Source: Lutimaribacter pacificus
Lineage (GTDB): Bacteria > Pseudomonadota > Alphaproteobacteria > Rhodobacterales > Rhodobacteraceae
NCBI RefSeq assembly: GCF_900142185.1
Contig: NZ_FQZZ01000001.1
Coordinates: forward strand, 1,054,001 to 1,118,000
Direction: 5' to 3'
DNA: 64,000 nt
The notes under the pieces were generated by a model, which ran no database searches, was not told the DNA's origin, and worked only from the letters and a program-made list of their open reading frames with translations. The translations under genes were made by a program, and so were the position numbers. Below, one piece after another: positions 9,092-18,947 of this stretch (within the stretch, counting starts at the first letter, position 1; every line of letters starts with the position of its first letter).

Positions 9092-10164
9092 TGGCGGACA
9101 GCGCACTCTGGAGTTCCCTGCCGGTGCCGGCGCTGCTGGTGGACGACGGCGACCGCATCGCCGACCTGAATCCGGCGGCCGAGGGGTTTCTCAACACATC
9201 GGCGAAATCGGCGCATGGCCAGCCGGTCTGGGACAGGCTGGCGGTGGATGCGCCGCTGGAAGAGGCGTTTGCCCGCGCAAGGCAGGAGGGCACGCCGCTT
9301 TTCGTCAACGACGTGGACGTGGGCACCGGCGACCGCCCGCCGCTGCAATGCAACCTGCAGATCGCACCGCTGCAGGGCCAGCCGGGGCACATGGTGTTCC
9401 TGATCGCCCCGCGCGAACTGGCGGGCCGCATGACGCAAAGCCATTCGGTCAAATCGGCCGCCAAATCCGCCATCGGCATGGCCGAGATGCTGGCGCACGA
9501 GATCAAGAACCCGCTGGCGGGCATCACCGGCGCGGCGCAGCTTATCAGCATGAACCTTGGCCCCGAAGACCTTGAATTGACAGATTTAATCGTCAACGAG
9601 ACCCGCCGCATCGTGAAGCTGCTGGAGCAGGTCGAGCAGTTCGGCAACCTGTCGGCGCCGCATCGCAAGCCGGTCAACCTGCATGACGTGCTGGACCGCG
9701 CGCGGCGCTCGGCGCTGCTGGGGTTCGGCGCGCATATGAAGATCGTCGAGCAATACGACCCCTCGCTGCCGCTGGCCTATGCCGATCCCGACCAGTTGCT
9801 GCAGGTGGTGCTGAACCTGCTGAAAAACGCGTCGGAGGCGGCCGGGAAAGAGGGCGGCACGATCACGCTGCACACCTTTTTCGAACATTCCTTCCGCCTG
9901 CGCCGCAGCGACGGGTCGGGCCATTCGCTGCCGTTGCAGATCGAGGTGATCGACGACGGCCCCGGCCTGCCCGAGGATATCCGCGGCGACATATTCGACC
10001 CCTTCGTGTCGGGCCGGGAAAACGGCACCGGGCTGGGCCTTGCGCTGGTGAGCAAGATCATCAGCGATCACGACGGATGGATTTCGGTGAACTCCGTGCC
10101 CGGGCGCACGGTGTTCCGCATTTCGCTGCCACGCGCGCCAATGGATGAAAAGGAGACCCCGTAA
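9088..10164 (+). CDS. ntrB: nitrogen regulation sensor histidine kinase NtrB
   Basis: A 358-residue soluble kinase/phosphatase that sets NtrC phosphorylation in response to nitrogen status, usually through PII proteins. An N-terminal PAS domain (about 10-100) is followed by the phosphoacceptor His137 in [15 protein letters not shown], an N box NLLKNASEA, and G boxes [11 protein letters not shown] and [11 protein letters not shown]. There are no membrane segments, as expected for NtrB. ATG 9088 overlaps the dusB stop and is immediately followed by a second ATG. The stop overlaps the ntrC start by one base. Confidence 0.95.
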   Translation: MMADSALWSSLPVPALLVDDGDRIADLNPAAEGFLNTSAKSAHGQPVWDRLAVDAPLEEAFARARQEGTPLFVNDVDVGTGDRPPLQCNLQIAPLQGQPGHMVFLIAPRELAGRMTQSHSVKSAAKSAIGMAEMLAHEIKNPLAGITGAAQLISMNLGPEDLELTDLIVNETRRIVKLLEQVEQFGNLSAPHRKPVNLHDVLDRARRSALLGFGAHMKIVEQYDPSLPLAYADPDQLLQVVLNLLKNASEAAGKEGGTITLHTFFEHSFRLRRSDGSGHSLPLQIEVIDDGPGLPEDIRGDIFDPFVSGRENGTGLGLALVSKIISDHDGWISVNSVPGRTVFRISLPRAPMDEKETP

Positions 10165-11543
10165 TGGACGGAACCGTTCTTGTTGCCGATGACGATCGCA
10201 CGATCCGAACGGTCCTGACACAGGCCCTCACACGGGCCGGGTGCAAGGTGCACGCGACCTCGTCGCTGACCACGCTGATGCGATGGGTCGGCGAGGGCAA
10301 GGGCGACGTGGTGATCTCGGACGTGATGATGCCGGATGGTAACGGGTTGGAAATGCTGCCGAAAATCGCGCAGGACCGGCCCGGCCTGCCGGTCATCGTG
10401 ATCTCGGCGCAGAACACGATCATGACGGCGATCCAGGCGGCCGAGGCCGAAGCCTATGATTACCTGCCCAAGCCGTTCGATCTGCCCGACCTGATGAAGC
10501 GCACCGCCCGCGCGCTTGAGGCGCGGCGCCGCGTGGCGCCCGCGCGCAGCGCCGGCGAACCGGCCGAGGCCGAGCGCCCCGAGGATCTGCCGCTGGTCGG
10601 GCGCACGCCCGCGATGCAGACGCTTTACCGGCTGGTGGCGCGGGTGATGAACACCGATCTGCCGGTGCTGATCACCGGGGAATCGGGCACCGGCAAGTCG
10701 CTGATCGCCCGCGCGATCCACGATTTCTCGGACCGGCGCACGCTGCCCTTCGTCACCGTCACCGCCTCGGACCTGGCCGACCTCGAAGGGCCGGCGCGGG
10801 TGCTGGCGCGGGTCAAGGGCGGCACGCTGCTGTTCGACGAGCTGGGCGACCTGGACATGGAGGCGCAGGCGCGCATCGTGCGGATGATGGACACGCCCGG
10901 CGATCACGTGCCGCGCTTCATGGCGACCAGCCAGGGCAACCTGAACACCGCGATGGAACAGGGCCGGATGCGGCAGGACCTGTTCTATCGCATCGGCGGC
11001 GCCACGATCGACGTGCCCGCGCTGCGTGAACGGGTGGACGACATCCCGCTGCTGGCTGAGCATTTTCTGGGTCGGGCCGAGCGCGATACCGGGGTGGCGC
11101 GGCGGCTGTCCGAGGATGCGCTGGACCTGATGCGCGCCTATAGCTGGCCGGGCAACGTGCGCCAGCTGGAAAACGCGATCCGCCGGCTGGTGCTGACCAG
11201 CCGCGCCGACGAGATCAGCCGTACCGAGGTCGAAGGCGTGCTGGGCAGCCAGCCCGAGGTCGAGCCGGTGCTGGGCGGCGTGGGCGAGGCCGACAACCTG
11301 TCGGCCAGCATCGCCCGCCACCTGCGGCGCTATTTCGACCTGCATGGCAACATGCTGCCGCCGCCGGGCCTTTACGGCCGCATCCTGCGCGAGATGGAGA
11401 TGCCGCTGATCGAGATCGCGCTGGAGGCAACCGGCGGAAACCAGGCGAAATGCGCCGACCTGCTGGGCATCAACCGCAATACCCTGCGCAAGAAGATCAC
11501 CGATCTGGATATTTCCGTGACACGCCGCCGCAAATTGATGTAA
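10164..11543 (+). CDS. ntrC: nitrogen regulation response regulator NtrC (lacks GAFTGA)
   Basis: A 459-residue regulator with a receiver domain (phosphorylated Asp53 in [11 protein letters not shown]), an AAA+ domain with Walker A GESGTGKS (about 172-179) and Walker B LLFDELGD, and a C-terminal Fis-type helix-turn-helix ([13 protein letters not shown]). The L1 loop bearing GAFTGA, which contacts sigma54 in ordinary NtrC, is missing: the chain runs straight from [13 protein letters not shown] to [16 protein letters not shown]. This matches the known Rhodobacter capsulatus type of NtrC, which activates sigma70-type RNA polymerase. It is coupled to ntrB; about 100 bp separate it from ntrY. Confidence 0.94.
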   Translation: MDGTVLVADDDRTIRTVLTQALTRAGCKVHATSSLTTLMRWVGEGKGDVVISDVMMPDGNGLEMLPKIAQDRPGLPVIVISAQNTIMTAIQAAEAEAYDYLPKPFDLPDLMKRTARALEARRRVAPARSAGEPAEAERPEDLPLVGRTPAMQTLYRLVARVMNTDLPVLITGESGTGKSLIARAIHDFSDRRTLPFVTVTASDLADLEGPARVLARVKGGTLLFDELGDLDMEAQARIVRMMDTPGDHVPRFMATSQGNLNTAMEQGRMRQDLFYRIGGATIDVPALRERVDDIPLLAEHFLGRAERDTGVARRLSEDALDLMRAYSWPGNVRQLENAIRRLVLTSRADEISRTEVEGVLGSQPEVEPVLGGVGEADNLSASIARHLRRYFDLHGNMLPPPGLYGRILREMEMPLIEIALEATGGNQAKCADLLGINRNTLRKKITDLDISVTRRRKLM

Positions 11544-11607
11544 AACCGCAACATCTGCGTGGCAATCGGGCCGCAGACCCGATATATGCCACCATATATT
11601 GCGGTTT
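11543..11607. promoter_or_regulatory. nested inverted repeats between ntrC and ntrY
   Basis: AAACCGCAA (11543-11551) is repeated inverted as TTGCGGTTT (11599-11607). Immediately inside the right arm lies a small AT-rich hairpin, ATATATG (11582-11588) with CATATAT (11593-11599). This AT-rich patch in GC-rich DNA separates ntrBC from ntrYX. It could be an operator or promoter for ntrYX, or an RNA processing or attenuation structure; sequence alone does not decide. Confidence 0.45.
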
Positions 11608-11642
11608 CGCGCCCGTGGGGCGCATCTTTTCGGGGGGCAGGC

Positions 11643-13901
11643 GTGGCCACGAGGGCACGGCGCAGGGGTTTGAGCTGGGACCGGCTGGTGCGCCTCAGGC
11701 GGCAGCGCCGGATTCAGACGATGGTGACGCTCGGGCTGGTGCTTCTGGGGCCGGCGCTGGCGCTGGCCACCTTTACCGTTCTGGGCCCGCTCGATCGCGG
11801 CGCGTCGTCGCTGTCGCTGCGGCTGGTGCTGCTGGCCGACCTTGTCTATGTCCTGCTGCTGGCGGCGCTGGTGCTGCAACGGGTGGTGGCGCTGGTCGCC
11901 GCGCGCCGGGCGCAATCCGAAGGCTCGCGCCTGCACCTGCGGCTGACCGGCGTCTTTGCGCTGATGGCGTTCCTGCCCACGGTGACGGTCGCGGTCTTCG
12001 CAATGCTGACGATCAATGTCGGGCTGGAAACCTGGTTTTCCGAGCGCGTGCGGCAGGTGGTCGGCGCCTCGCTTGCCGCCGCGCAATCCTATGAAGAGGA
12101 GGAGCGGCGCGACCTGAACGACGACGCGCTGCTGCTGGCGCGGTTCATCACCCAGCGCCAGCGCGCCACCGGCTTTACCTCGGTCGGCGATCTGCGCGTG
12201 GTGCTGACCGAGGGTCAGGGCCTGATCCAGCGCGGGTTGAAAGAGGCTTATGCCATCGACGGCCAGGGCGAATTGCTGGCGCGCGGGCAGGGGTCGTACC
12301 TGTTCGACTATGAACAACCGACCCCGCAGATGTTCGCGGCAGCGCGCCAGGACGGTATCCTGCTGATCCCCGACTGGCCGATCCACGAGTTCCGCGCGCT
12401 GGTGCCGCTCAGCGGGTTTGCCGACCGCTTCCTCTATATCAGCCGCACGGTGGACGGCGACCTGCTGGCGCTGCTGGACGAAACCCAGCAAACCGCGCGG
12501 TTCTACCAGCAACAGGAAAGCGAACGGGGCCGGCGGCTGTTCGATTTCGCCATGCTGTACCTGGGATTCGCGGTGCTTCTGATCCTGGCGGCGATCTGGC
12601 TGGGCCTGTGGTTCGCCGAACGGCTGAGCCGGCCGGTGGGCCGCCTGACCGGCGCCGCGCAGCGCGTGGGCGAGGGCGATCTGGACGTGCAGGTGATCGA
12701 GGAAGAGGGCGATGACGAGATCGCCATGCTGGGCCGCTATTTCAACCAGATGACCCGGCAGCTCAAGGCGCAGCGCGAAACCCTGCTGGACAACACCAAG
12801 GCGATCGAGCGGCGTCGGCGGCTGTTCGACTCGGTGCTCAGCTCGGTCACCTCGGGCGTGGTGGGGGTGGATGCCAAGGGGCGCGTGACCTTCGTCAACC
12901 GCTCGGCCGAGCGGCTGCTCGACTGGCAGGAGGACCAGCAATCGCTGGCGCTGGCGCTGGCGGTGCCGGAATTCGGGCCGCTGTTCGACAAGGTGAAAAG
13001 CGGGCAGGCCGAAACCGCGCAGGAAGAGGTCAAGGTCAGCCGCGGCGGGCGGCTGGAAAACCTGCTGGTGCGGGTCTCGACCCGGCGCAACGCCGATGGC
13101 AGGCGCGAGGGTTTCGTGGTGGCCTTCGACGATGTGACGAACCTTGTCGCGGCGCAGCGCATGGCGGCCTGGGGCGACGTGGCGCGGCGCATCGCGCACG
13201 AGATCAAGAACCCGCTGACGCCGATCCAGTTGTCGGCGGAACGCATCAAGCGCAAGTTCGGCCGCCAGCTCGATCCCGAGCAGGCCGAAAGCCTGGACCA
13301 GCTGACCGAGGTGATCGTGCGCCAGACCAACGACCTGCGCCGCATCGTCGACGAGTTTTCGAAATTCGCCCGGATGCCGGAACCCGACCGCAAGCCCGAA
13401 AGCATGACCGAGATCCTGCGCAACGCGGTGCTGCTGCAGCAGGCGGGCCAGCCCGAGGTGGCGATCGCCGACGACCTGCCGGGCGTGCCGCTGATGGCCG
13501 AGCTGGACGCCACGATGATCGGGCAGGCGCTGACCAACCTGATCAAGAACGCGGGCGAGGCCACCCGGACCCTGCGCGAAAAGGGCGCGCCCGAGGGCTA
13601 TCGCCCCGAAATCCGCGTCAGCCTGGCCGAGAGCGACGGGCAGGCGGAAATACGCATTGCCGATAACGGGATCGGCCTGCCCGAGGACCGCGCGCGCCTG
13701 TTCGAGCCCTATGTCACGACCCGCGAAGAGGGCACCGGGCTGGGCCTGCCCATCGTCAAGAAGATCATAGAAGAGCACGGCGGAACACTCAGCCTCGAAG
13801 ACGCGCCGCCCTTTGAAAAGGGCGCGCATCGCGGGGCGCTGGCGATCATTCGCCTTCCGCTTTCCCCCGCGGCCCCGGCCACGGCGCAAGACAGCAAGTG
13901 A
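11643..13901 (+). CDS. ntrY: nitrogen regulation membrane sensor kinase NtrY
   Basis: A 752-residue membrane histidine kinase partnering NtrX. The order seen is: a basic N-terminus, three to four transmembrane segments in about the first 130 residues, an extracytoplasmic stretch, a transmembrane helix near residue 305, HAMP (LSRPVGRLTGAAQRVGEGD), PAS, His519 in [23 protein letters not shown], and a HATPase domain (IADNGIGLP, EEGTGLGLPIVKKI). NtrYX is linked to nitrate use, redox control and envelope functions in alphaproteobacteria. Start GTG 11643 follows a GGGGGG tract; in-frame upstream codons reach 11559 but would run through the inverted-repeat region. Confidence 0.93.
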   Translation: MATRARRRGLSWDRLVRLRRQRRIQTMVTLGLVLLGPALALATFTVLGPLDRGASSLSLRLVLLADLVYVLLLAALVLQRVVALVAARRAQSEGSRLHLRLTGVFALMAFLPTVTVAVFAMLTINVGLETWFSERVRQVVGASLAAAQSYEEEERRDLNDDALLLARFITQRQRATGFTSVGDLRVVLTEGQGLIQRGLKEAYAIDGQGELLARGQGSYLFDYEQPTPQMFAAARQDGILLIPDWPIHEFRALVPLSGFADRFLYISRTVDGDLLALLDETQQTARFYQQQESERGRRLFDFAMLYLGFAVLLILAAIWLGLWFAERLSRPVGRLTGAAQRVGEGDLDVQVIEEEGDDEIAMLGRYFNQMTRQLKAQRETLLDNTKAIERRRRLFDSVLSSVTSGVVGVDAKGRVTFVNRSAERLLDWQEDQQSLALALAVPEFGPLFDKVKSGQAETAQEEVKVSRGGRLENLLVRVSTRRNADGRREGFVVAFDDVTNLVAAQRMAAWGDVARRIAHEIKNPLTPIQLSAERIKRKFGRQLDPEQAESLDQLTEVIVRQTNDLRRIVDEFSKFARMPEPDRKPESMTEILRNAVLLQQAGQPEVAIADDLPGVPLMAELDATMIGQALTNLIKNAGEATRTLREKGAPEGYRPEIRVSLAESDGQAEIRIADNGIGLPEDRARLFEPYVTTREEGTGLGLPIVKKIIEEHGGTLSLEDAPPFEKGAHRGALAIIRLPLSPAAPATAQDSK

Positions 13902-13908
13902 GGACGTT

Positions 13909-15321
13909 ATGAGCGATATTCTTATTGTCGACGACGAGCGCGATATCCGGGAGCTGATCTCGGATATCCTGGAGGACGAGGGTTATACCACGCGGCTGGC
14001 GGGCAATTCCGACGACGCGATGAAAGAGGTCAACAGCGAGCCGCCGGCGCTGCTGATCCTCGACATCTGGCTCAAGGACAGCAAGATGGACGGGATCGAC
14101 ATCCTCAAGACCGTCAAGCGCGACAACCCGGACGTGCCGATCATCATCATTTCCGGCCATGGCAATATCGAGATCGCCGTCGCCGCGATCAAGCAGGGCG
14201 CTTATGACTTCATCGAAAAGCCGTTCAATATCGACCAGCTTCTGGTGGTGATCCGGCGCGCGATGGAAACCAGCCGGCTGCGGCGCGAGAATACCGCGCT
14301 CAGGCGCAAGGAAACCGGCGTGGCCGAGATGGTCGGCGCCTCGCCCGCGTTCCGGGCGCTGCTGGGGCAGCTCGACAAGGTCACGAAATCCAACGGCCGG
14401 GTGATGCTGACCGGCCCCGCCGGCGCCGGCAAGGAGGTCGCCGCGCGCTATATCCACGCCAATTCGAACCGCGCGGGCGGCCCCTTTGTTACCGTGGGCT
14501 GCGCCAGCATCGACGCCGAGCGCATGGAAGAGGTGCTGTTCGGGCGCGAAACCCCGGAACGGGGGGTGGAGCCGGGGCTGCTGGAACAGGCCCATGGCGG
14601 CGTCGTCTATTTCGACGAGGTGGCGGACATGCCGCTGGGCACCCAGTCCAAGATCCTGCGCGTGCTGGTGGACCAGCAGTTCACCCGCGTCGGCGGCACC
14701 GACAAGGTGCGGGTCGACATGCGCGTGATCTCGTCCACCAACCGCGACCTGGAAACCGAAATCGCCGGCGGCAATTTCCGGCAGGAATTGTATCACCGGC
14801 TGAACGTGGTGCCGATCGAGGTGCCGAGCCTGGAGGAGCGGCGCGAGGATATCCCCGAGCTTGCCCGCCATTTCATCGACGCTTTCCACCAGAGCCAGGG
14901 CCTGCCGCTGCGCGAACTGAGCGACGACGCCGTGGCGCTGATGCAGACGATGGTCTGGCCGGGCAACGTGCGGCAGTTGAAGAACCTGATCGAGCGGGTG
15001 CTGATCCTGGGCGACGGCACCGGCACGATCGAGGCCCGCGAACTGCCCGGCGACGAGGAAAAACCCGGCGAAGAGGGCCGGGTGGTCATTTCCGGCACGC
15101 TGGCCACCATGCCCCTGCGCGAGGCCCGCGAGGCGTTCGAGCGCGAATACCTGCTGACGCAGATCAACCGTTTCGGCGGCAATATCAGCCGCACCGCCAA
15201 TTTCGTCGGCATGGAACGCAGCGCGCTGCACCGCAAGCTGAAATCGCTGGGCGTGGTGACGACCACGAAATCCGGCGCGCGGGTGGCGCAGGTCAACGAA
15301 GAGGACGAGGCCGGGGGCTGA
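13909..15321 (+). CDS. ntrX: nitrogen regulation response regulator NtrX
   Basis: A 470-residue partner of NtrY. Receiver domain with Asp52 (LLILDIWLKDSKMDG), AAA+ domain with a P-loop GPAGAGKE and YFDEVADMP as Walker B, and a C-terminal Fis-like DNA-binding domain (GGNISRTANFVGMERSALHRKL). The L1 loop reads FGRETPERGVEPGLLEQA, so GAFTGA is absent; alphaproteobacterial NtrX commonly shows this and is thought not to act through sigma54. It starts 7 bp after ntrY, following a GAGGA site. It is convergent with a lipoprotein gene 12 bp away, which leaves no room for a separate terminator. Confidence 0.93.
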   Translation: MSDILIVDDERDIRELISDILEDEGYTTRLAGNSDDAMKEVNSEPPALLILDIWLKDSKMDGIDILKTVKRDNPDVPIIIISGHGNIEIAVAAIKQGAYDFIEKPFNIDQLLVVIRRAMETSRLRRENTALRRKETGVAEMVGASPAFRALLGQLDKVTKSNGRVMLTGPAGAGKEVAARYIHANSNRAGGPFVTVGCASIDAERMEEVLFGRETPERGVEPGLLEQAHGGVVYFDEVADMPLGTQSKILRVLVDQQFTRVGGTDKVRVDMRVISSTNRDLETEIAGGNFRQELYHRLNVVPIEVPSLEERREDIPELARHFIDAFHQSQGLPLRELSDDAVALMQTMVWPGNVRQLKNLIERVLILGDGTGTIEARELPGDEEKPGEEGRVVISGTLATMPLREAREAFEREYLLTQINRFGGNISRTANFVGMERSALHRKLKSLGVVTTTKSGARVAQVNEEDEAGG

Positions 15322-15333
15322 CCTGCACCCGCC

Positions 15334-15810
15334 CTATCCGGCGGGGGTGACGATCTGCCAGCTTCCGTCGCGGTTGCGGATCACGCAGGAATTTTCCGCC
15401 AGCCGGGGCAGCACCGTGGTGCGTCCGGCCGGCGCGGCCTGGCGGATGCCCTCGGGGCAGTTCGGCAGGCTGACCGGGGTATAGCCCTCGTTGCGCATGC
15501 AGCGGTCGACCACCTGCCTGCGCAGCCGCTCGTTGGCGTCGAAGACGACGACCTCGCCGCCGATACGTTCGTAGAACACGGTGCAGTTGCCGTTCTTGTC
15601 GCAGAACCGGCGCGGCACGAGGCTGCTCGGGGTGCGGCGCACCTGCCTGTTGACCGGCACGCTTTGCGCCGCATCGACCCGGCAGGACAGCAGCCGGTCC
15701 TCGGCGGTGGCGACCGGCACGCCGGGCTTGTACCATATGTTGAGCGGCGCGCAGGCCGACAGCAGCGCGGCGGTCGCAAGGGGCAGGAGTCTGGCGTATC
15801 GTGCAGGCAT
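15334..15810 (-). CDS. putative lipoprotein, unrecognised
   Basis: 158 residues. The N-terminus has a short basic region, a hydrophobic stretch and the lipobox LLSAC, so it is probably lipid-anchored after signal-peptidase II cleavage at Cys20. The mature part contains four to five cysteines (DKNGNCTVFY, VDRCMRNEGY, SLPNCPEG, ENSCVIRN), suggesting disulfides in the periplasm. A small beta-rich domain is plausible, but I recognise no named family. It is divergent from trkA across 116 bp, which may hold both promoters. Confidence 0.75.
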   Translation of the reverse strand: MPARYARLLPLATAALLSACAPLNIWYKPGVPVATAEDRLLSCRVDAAQSVPVNRQVRRTPSSLVPRRFCDKNGNCTVFYERIGGEVVVFDANERLRRQVVDRCMRNEGYTPVSLPNCPEGIRQAAPAGRTTVLPRLAENSCVIRNRDGSWQIVTPAG

Positions 15811-15926
15811 CGCATGTCTCCGTTTGGCGGCCCCAGTCTGCCCAAAGCGGCGGGCGATGACAATTCAATTGACCCGACCGGGCGCATCTGCCATCCAAAT
15901 CCTTCGAGGCATGGGAACGTAAACCG

Positions 15927-17303
15927 ATGAAAGTCATCATTTGCGGGGCAGGGCAGGTCGGCTGGCAGATCGCGCGGCACCTGTCGGGGGAACGCAACGA
16001 CGTGACGGTCGTCGACAACAATGCCGATCTGGTGCGGCGCGCCACGGACGCGCTGGACGTGCAGGGCATCGCCGGGTTCGCAAGCTATCCCGACGTCCTC
16101 GACCGGGCCGGCGCGCGCGATGCCGACATGGTGATCGCCGCCACCCATTCCGACGAGGTCAACATGGTCACCTGCCAGGTGGCGCATTCGGTCTTTTCGG
16201 TTCCGCGCAAGATCGCACGGCTGCGCGCGCAATCCTACCTCACGGCGATCTATTCCGACCTCTACCGCCGCGACCACATGCCGATCGACGTGGTGATCAG
16301 CCCCGAGCGCGAGGTCGCCGAGGCCGCGCTGCAGCGCCTCGGCTCGCCCTCGGCCTTCGACACCGAGGTGTTCCACGACGGCAAGGCGCAGCTTCTGGGG
16401 ATCACCATCGAGGACGATTGCCCGGTGGTGAACACGCCGCTGCGGCAGCTGACCGACCTGTTCTCGACCCTGCGCGCCATCGTGGTGGGCGTGCGGCGCG
16501 AGGGCACGCTGTTCGCCCCCGAACCCGACGACCAGCTTTTCGTCGGCGACGATTGCTATGTCGTGGCGGTGAACGAGGACGTGCCGCGCACGCTCGAGGT
16601 GTTCGGCAAGGCGCTGAAGAAACAGGAGCGCGTGGTGCTGGTCGGCGGCGGCAATGTCGGGCTGGCCGTGGCCACCCGGCTGGAGGACCGCGCCGAGCGC
16701 GTGCGCGTCAAGGTGATCGAGAAGAACCGCGTGGTGGCCGAACGCGCCGCCGACCGGCTGGAGCGCACCATCGTGCTGAACGGCGACGGGCTGGACAGCG
16801 CGCTGCTGAAAGAGGCCAATATCGACCGCGCCGACGCGGTTCTGTGCGTCACCGACGACGACAAGACCAACATGCTGGCCGCCGTGCGCGCCAAGGCCGA
16901 GGGCTGCCCGATGGCCATCGTGCTGGTCAATGACCCGACCATGGTGCCGCTGATGGCGCCGCTGGGCATCGACGCCTATATCAACCCGCGTACCACCACC
17001 GTCAGTTCGATCCTGCGCCATATCCGCCATGGCCGGGTGCGCGGCGTCTATTCCATCGGCGATGCCGAGGCCGAGGTGATCGAGGCCGAGGTGCTGTCGA
17101 CCTCGCCCATCGCGGGCAAGAAGATCGGCGAGATCGACTTTCCCGAAGGTGTGCTGATCGGTCTGATCCAGAAAGGGTCCAAGCTGGTCAAGCCCTCGGG
17201 CAGCCTGCGCATCGACGAGGGCGATGTCATCACGATCTTCTCGATGGCCAGCGACGTGCCCGAGGTCGAGCGGCTGTTGCAGGTCTCGATCGACTTTTTC
17301 TGA
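15927..17303 (+). CDS. trkA: Trk potassium uptake regulatory NAD-binding protein TrkA
   Basis: A 458-residue cytoplasmic gating subunit of the Trk K+ transporter. It has the expected tandem architecture: RCK/TrkA-N (ICGAGQVGWQIA, VTVVDNN), TrkA-C, a second TrkA-N (LVGGGNVGLAVA near residue 235, VIEKNRVVAERAADRL) and a final TrkA-C. The glycine-rich loops followed by acidic residues bind NAD(H), ATP or ADP. Its stop is 3 bp from the trkH start, so the two form one operon. Confidence 0.95.
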   Translation: MKVIICGAGQVGWQIARHLSGERNDVTVVDNNADLVRRATDALDVQGIAGFASYPDVLDRAGARDADMVIAATHSDEVNMVTCQVAHSVFSVPRKIARLRAQSYLTAIYSDLYRRDHMPIDVVISPEREVAEAALQRLGSPSAFDTEVFHDGKAQLLGITIEDDCPVVNTPLRQLTDLFSTLRAIVVGVRREGTLFAPEPDDQLFVGDDCYVVAVNEDVPRTLEVFGKALKKQERVVLVGGGNVGLAVATRLEDRAERVRVKVIEKNRVVAERAADRLERTIVLNGDGLDSALLKEANIDRADAVLCVTDDDKTNMLAAVRAKAEGCPMAIVLVNDPTMVPLMAPLGIDAYINPRTTTVSSILRHIRHGRVRGVYSIGDAEAEVIEAEVLSTSPIAGKKIGEIDFPEGVLIGLIQKGSKLVKPSGSLRIDEGDVITIFSMASDVPEVERLLQVSIDFF

Positions 17304-17306
17304 CCG

Positions 17307-18818
17307 ATGCGCGCGCGGATCGCAGACCAGCCCTTTTTCCTCCTGATGATGGGGGTCAGCGCGCTGGCGATGTATGTGCCGGCGATTCATGCGCTGGTTC
17401 TGGATACCGAGGACGAGGCGCGCGCGTTCTTCTATTCGGGCACGCTGCTGTTGCTGCTGACGGTGCTGATCGCCGTGGCGCGGGCAGGGCGGCCGCGCCC
17501 GCGCGACGAGATGCGGAACCTGCTGGCGCTGTTCGCGGGCTTCACCGTGCTGCCCGCGGTGCTGGCCGTGCCGTTCCACGACGCGCTGAGCACCACCAGT
17601 TTCCTCAACGCCTATGTCGAGATGGTCTCGAGCCTGACGACGACCGGCGCCTCGCTGTTCGCGCCCGAACGCCTGTCGCCCAGCCTGCACCTGTGGCGCG
17701 CGCTGGTGGGCTGGATGGGCGGCCTGCTGATGTGGGTCGCGGCGGCGGCGGTGCTGGCGCCGCTCAGCCTGGGCGGGTTCGAGGTGACGGCCAGCGGCGA
17801 GCCGGGCCAGGCCGAGGCGGTCGGCCCGATGGGGCAGGCCGATCCGCAGCGCCGTATCCTGCGCGTGGCCTGGCACCTGACGCCGATCTATGCGGGGCTG
17901 ACGCTGGCGCTGTGGATCATGCTGCTGGTGGGCGGCGACCGTCCGCTGGTGGCGCTGAGCCACGCGATGTCGGTGATGGCGACAAGCGGCATTTCGCCGG
18001 TCGGCGGGGTCGAGGGCGCAAGCTCGGGGCTGGGGGGCGAGATCGTGATGGCGCTGTTCATGCTGTTCGCTTTGTCGCGGGTGACCTTTTCGGGCGACAC
18101 GCTGGTGGGGGCCAAGGTCAGCGTGCTGCGCGATTCCGAGTTCCGGCTGGGGCTGATGCTGGTTGCCGTGGTGCCGCTGGTGCTGTTCCTGCGGCACTGG
18201 AGCGGCGCCTACGAGTTCGACGGGGCGCAGAATTTCGGGCAGGCGCTGCGGGCGCTCTGGGGCGGCGTGTTCACCATCCTGTCGGTGCTGACCACCACCG
18301 GGTTCGAAAGCGGCGACTGGGCGGCGGCGCAGGACTGGTCGGGGCTCGAGACACCGGGGCTGATCTTTCTCGGCGTGGCGATGATCGGCGGCGGCGTGGC
18401 CACCACCGCCGGCGGGGTCAAGCTGTTGCGGGTCTGGGCGCTCTACCTTCAGGGCCTGCGCGAGATGGAGCGGCTGGTGCATCCCTCGTCGGTGGGCCGG
18501 GCGGGCGCGGGCAGCCGGCGGCTCCGGCGGCAGGGGGCCTATATCGCGTGGATATTCTTCATGCTGTTCGCCATCTCGGTCACGCTGTTCACGCTGGTCC
18601 TGGCGTGGATCGTGGGCGATCTGGAACAGGCGCTGGTGCTGACCATCGCCGCGCTCAGCACCACGGGGCCGCTGGTGACGCTGGCCGCGGAAAACCCCGT
18701 TGTGCTGGCCGACCTGGCGATCGTGGGCAAGCTGGTGTTCTGCGCCGGCATGGTGCTGGGACGCCTTGAAACGCTGGCGATCATCGCCCTTGTCAGCAGC
18801 GATCTGTGGCGCCGCTGA
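17307..18818 (+). CDS. trkH: Trk potassium uptake membrane protein TrkH
   Basis: A 503-residue polytopic K+-translocating subunit with about ten to twelve hydrophobic segments. The P-loop selectivity regions characteristic of TrkH/KtrB are visible: SSLTTTGASLFAP, SVMATSGISPVGG, SVLTTTGFESGDW and AALSTTGPL, each with the essential glycine after TT/TS. GGGVATTAGGVKLLR is the conserved loop before the C-terminal repeat. It is coupled with trkA and lies upstream of hfq by 129 bp. Confidence 0.94.
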   Translation: MRARIADQPFFLLMMGVSALAMYVPAIHALVLDTEDEARAFFYSGTLLLLLTVLIAVARAGRPRPRDEMRNLLALFAGFTVLPAVLAVPFHDALSTTSFLNAYVEMVSSLTTTGASLFAPERLSPSLHLWRALVGWMGGLLMWVAAAAVLAPLSLGGFEVTASGEPGQAEAVGPMGQADPQRRILRVAWHLTPIYAGLTLALWIMLLVGGDRPLVALSHAMSVMATSGISPVGGVEGASSGLGGEIVMALFMLFALSRVTFSGDTLVGAKVSVLRDSEFRLGLMLVAVVPLVLFLRHWSGAYEFDGAQNFGQALRALWGGVFTILSVLTTTGFESGDWAAAQDWSGLETPGLIFLGVAMIGGGVATTAGGVKLLRVWALYLQGLREMERLVHPSSVGRAGAGSRRLRRQGAYIAWIFFMLFAISVTLFTLVLAWIVGDLEQALVLTIAALSTTGPLVTLAAENPVVLADLAIVGKLVFCAGMVLGRLETLAIIALVSSDLWRR

Positions 18819-18947
18819 CGCAACGCTTGACGCGCTTTGCCAAAGGTTTGATTTTGGGGCTGGAAACTCGGCTTGGGGCAGGACATACTCGGCCCGGAAC
18901 AGGGGGAGATGCCGGTCCGCGGCATGTGCAAGAACAAAGGTTTATTC

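Noticed and set aside
10068-13889. A 1273-codon open frame antisense to ntrB-ntrC-ntrY
   Set aside because: Composition is the Arg/His/Gln/Ala-rich pattern of a high-GC shadow frame; the plus strand encodes complete, recognisable two-component proteins.
15381-18482. A 1033-codon minus-strand frame over trkA-trkH
   Set aside because: Shadow of trkA and trkH; low-complexity His/Gln/Arg composition.
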